48,091 nt of DNA. Origin: JBDHRG01 sp039807445. Its GTDB lineage: Bacteria; Pseudomonadota; Gammaproteobacteria; Competibacterales; Competibacteraceae. Of the stretch, positions 44,857 to 48,091 are shown one piece after another. Each line of letters opens with the position of its first letter. Position 1 is the stretch's first letter. The notes beneath the pieces were generated by a model, which worked only from the letters and a program-made list of their open reading frames with translations, was not told the DNA's origin and did not search any database. A program made the translations under genes and the position numbers. The stretch is from NCBI GenBank assembly GCA_039807445.1, contig JBDHRG010000005.1, positions 1 through 48,091 of the forward strand, given 5' to 3'.

Positions 44857-46614
44857 ATGTCCGGTCGCATCCCGCAAGCCTTCCTCGACCAGTTGCTGAG
44901 CCGCGTCGACCTCGTCGAAGTGGTCGATGCGCGCGTGCAGCTGCGCAAGGCCGGACGCGAATACGCCGCCTGCTGCCCGTTCCACAACGAGAAGACCCCG
45001 TCGTTCTACGTCAGCCCGGGCAAGCAGTTCTACCACTGCTTCGGCTGCGGCGCGCACGGCAACGCGATCGGCTTCCTGATCGAGTACGAGCACCTCGGCT
45101 TCGTCGAGGCGGTCGAAGAGCTCGCGCGGATCGCCGGCCTGGAAGTGCCGCGCGAAGCGCGCGGCGGTGGCGAGCACGGTCGCCACGACGATCTGCTGGT
45201 CTGGGTCGAGGCCGCCGACCGCTGGTTTCGCCAGCAGCTGCGCAGCCACGCCGAGCGCAGCCGCGCGGTCGACTACCTGCGCGGTCGTGGCCTCGTGGGC
45301 GAAACCGCGCTCGCCTTCGGCATCGGCTACGCGCCCCCCGAGCGCGACGGTTTGCTGAAGACGCTGCGCGCGCAGGGTGCGGGCGTCAAGGCGCTGGTCG
45401 CCGCCGGGCTGGTGGTCGAGCGCGACGACGGTGGCCACCACGACCGCTTCCGCGAGCGCGTGATGTTCCCGATCCGCGACCGCCGCGGCCGCACGATCGC
45501 TTTCGGCGGGCGCGTGCTCGGCGACGGCCAGCCGAAATACCTGAACTCGCCCGAGACGCCGCTGTTCCACAAGGGCCGCGAGCTGTACGGCTTGCACGAG
45601 GCGCGCATGGCGCTGCGGCAGATCCCGCGGCTGTTGGTGGTCGAGGGCTACATGGACGTGGTGATGCTGGCGCAGCACGGCATCCGCTACGCGGTGGCAA
45701 CGCTCGGCACCGCGACCACCGCCGAGCACGCCGAGCGCCTGTTCAGGTTGACGCGCGACGTGGTGTTCTGCTTCGACGGCGACCGGGCGGGGCGCGAGGC
45801 CGCGTGGCGCGCGCTCGAGAACGTGCTGCCGCAACTGAAGGACGATCGCCAGATCGGCTTTCTGTTCCTGCCCGAGGGCGAAGACCCCGACAGCCTGGTT
45901 CGCAGGGAAGGCGCCGAAGCTTTCGGGCACCGCCTCGACGGGGCGGTGCTGCTGTTCGACTACCTGTTCGAGCGACTCAAGGCCGACATCAACATGAACA
46001 GCCTCGACGGCAGGAGCCGTCTGGCGGGGCGCGCGCGTCCCTACGTCGAGCGGCTGCCGCCGGGACAGTTGCGCGACATGATGCTCAGGTACGTCGACAA
46101 GCTGGCCGAGCAGCGCGGCAGCGCGCTGCAGGCGCTCCCGCGCGTCGCCGGAGCGATCGAGGGCATCGCGCCGAGCGTGGTCGCCCGGCACAACAGCCGA
46201 CTGGTGCGCACCCCGGTCCGGCACGCGATCGCGCTGTTGCTGAACCGCCCGCAACTGGCCCGCGAGGCCGCCGAGCCGGCACAGCTCGCGGCGCTGGGCA
46301 CGCAGTCGGGCGTACCCTTGCTGGCTGAACTGATTGAACTTTTCCGAACCCAACCCCATGTCGGGGTCGCGGCAGCACTGGAGCGTTACCGCGGCAGTGA
46401 AACCGGCCGCGTGCTGGATCGGCTGGCGACGTGGCAGCCCGAGCTGCCCGAGGACTTGCTCGAGAGCGAGTTCCGCGGCGTGCTGGCGACGCTGGCGCAG
46501 CGCCCTGATCCGCGCAAGGCGCTGATGGACAAGCTCGCCCAGGGCGAGGCGCTCAGCGCCGAGGAACATGAGATGTTGTTGCGATTGACGCGCACACGCG
46601 GGCACTCCGCGTGA
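44857..46614 (+). CDS. dnaG: DNA primase
   Basis: A 585-residue primase that makes RNA primers at the replication fork. The N-terminal zinc-binding domain (Cys40, His43, Cys61, Cys64 in CPFHNEKTPSF … HCFGCGAHG) is followed by the RNA polymerase core. The Toprim motifs are LLVVEGYMDVVML and VVFCFDGDRAGREAA. The C-terminal helicase-binding domain covers the last 150 residues or so. It lacks a clear ribosome site; see the adjoining −10 box. The low natural translation of dnaG within this operon is well known in E. coli. Confidence 0.97.
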   Translation: MSGRIPQAFLDQLLSRVDLVEVVDARVQLRKAGREYAACCPFHNEKTPSFYVSPGKQFYHCFGCGAHGNAIGFLIEYEHLGFVEAVEELARIAGLEVPREARGGGEHGRHDDLLVWVEAADRWFRQQLRSHAERSRAVDYLRGRGLVGETALAFGIGYAPPERDGLLKTLRAQGAGVKALVAAGLVVERDDGGHHDRFRERVMFPIRDRRGRTIAFGGRVLGDGQPKYLNSPETPLFHKGRELYGLHEARMALRQIPRLLVVEGYMDVVMLAQHGIRYAVATLGTATTAEHAERLFRLTRDVVFCFDGDRAGREAAWRALENVLPQLKDDRQIGFLFLPEGEDPDSLVRREGAEAFGHRLDGAVLLFDYLFERLKADINMNSLDGRSRLAGRARPYVERLPPGQLRDMMLRYVDKLAEQRGSALQALPRVAGAIEGIAPSVVARHNSRLVRTPVRHAIALLLNRPQLAREAAEPAQLAALGTQSGVPLLAELIELFRTQPHVGVAAALERYRGSETGRVLDRLATWQPELPEDLLESEFRGVLATLAQRPDPRKALMDKLAQGEALSAEEHEMLLRLTRTRGHSA

Positions 46615-46639
46615 TTTCAGAAGCGCGCAGAGGGACTTG

Positions 46640-46648
46640 TGCTAAAAT
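46640..46648 (+). promoter_or_regulatory. extended −10 promoter of rpoD
   Basis: TGC-TAAAAT (46640-46648) fits the extended −10 pattern TGnTATAAT; the region downstream is AT-richer (GTTGAATTTGCTTATCC). No −35 match, as usual for extended −10 promoters. It lies about 50 bp before the rpoD ATG and gives rpoD its own expression. Confidence 0.55.
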
Positions 46649-46697
46649 GTTGAATTTGCTTATCCGGCCTCATTCTCTCAAGGTGCGATAGAAGCTC

Positions 46698-48091
<1,394 letters not shown>

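Overview
The window is about 48 kb of very GC-rich DNA with proteobacterial gene content. The order tsaD | rpsU-yqeY-dnaG-rpoD, a σ54/NtrC-controlled glnK-amtB locus, UbiK, cytochrome c', the SH3/coiled-coil envelope protein and a long B12-dependent MetH point to a betaproteobacterium, most likely near Rhodocyclales (Azoarcus/Thauera-like). The order-level placement is an inference from gene content, not a phylogeny. No rRNA or tRNA gene was recognised.

Left edge (1-620): debris of mobile elements, with the C-terminal end of a tyrosine recombinase (minus strand) abutting a short IS256/Mutator transposase scrap. Next (621-7911) come a CHASE-PAS-GGDEF-EAL cyclic-di-GMP protein, a 560-bp gap with an orphan intrinsic terminator and a strongly folded possible small RNA, an unrecognised membrane protein, an M20 peptidase and a YadG/YadH-type ABC exporter. 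At 7975-10400 a PII gene flanks the ammonium transporter gene on each side (glnK-amtB-glnK), preceded by a σ54 promoter and two NtrC boxes. A second pair of NtrC-like boxes lies beyond ubiK with no obvious target.

Housekeeping and redox genes follow (10400-24094): ubiK, a FecR-like lipoprotein, fumC, cytochrome b561 facing cytochrome c', DUF4202, Mut7-C, a Vgb-like propeller, DUF2252, an RNA (uracil-5) methyltransferase, a RHH/PIN toxin-antitoxin pair with a 36-bp perfect palindrome at its start, metH and a small zinc-ribbon-like gene.

The accessory block (about 24.2-34.2 kb) begins with an orphan IS200/IS605-type end hairpin. It contains two SAM methyltransferases, a DUF4242 gene broken by an exact 7-bp duplication, an AraC regulator, and a LysR-controlled operon (CitMHS transporter, AtuA/DUF1446 protein, small AtuA-related protein) whose codon usage looks foreign. 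Decayed IS4 and TnpB genes follow, then two divergent regulators (LysR and HpaR/MarR type) that both lack their 5' ends.

The right part (34.2-48.1 kb) is core again: a short heme-copper-oxidase-like membrane protein, AraC, cca, a MidA-type methyltransferase, a pteridine reductase, the SH3 protein, a porin, folK-folB, plsY, tsaD and the macromolecular synthesis operon ending inside rpoD.

The most unusual pattern is a family of G-rich 7-bp repeats (ATGGGGA, ATGAGGG, TGAGGGG, NNNCGAG), arranged as inverted arrays that start at or inside stop codons. Six loci occur in the core part and none was seen in the accessory block. Other candidates for follow-up are the folded orphan RNA, the CitMHS-AtuA cassette, the palindromic toxin-antitoxin operator, two likely leaderless genes and the solo TnpB-type element end.
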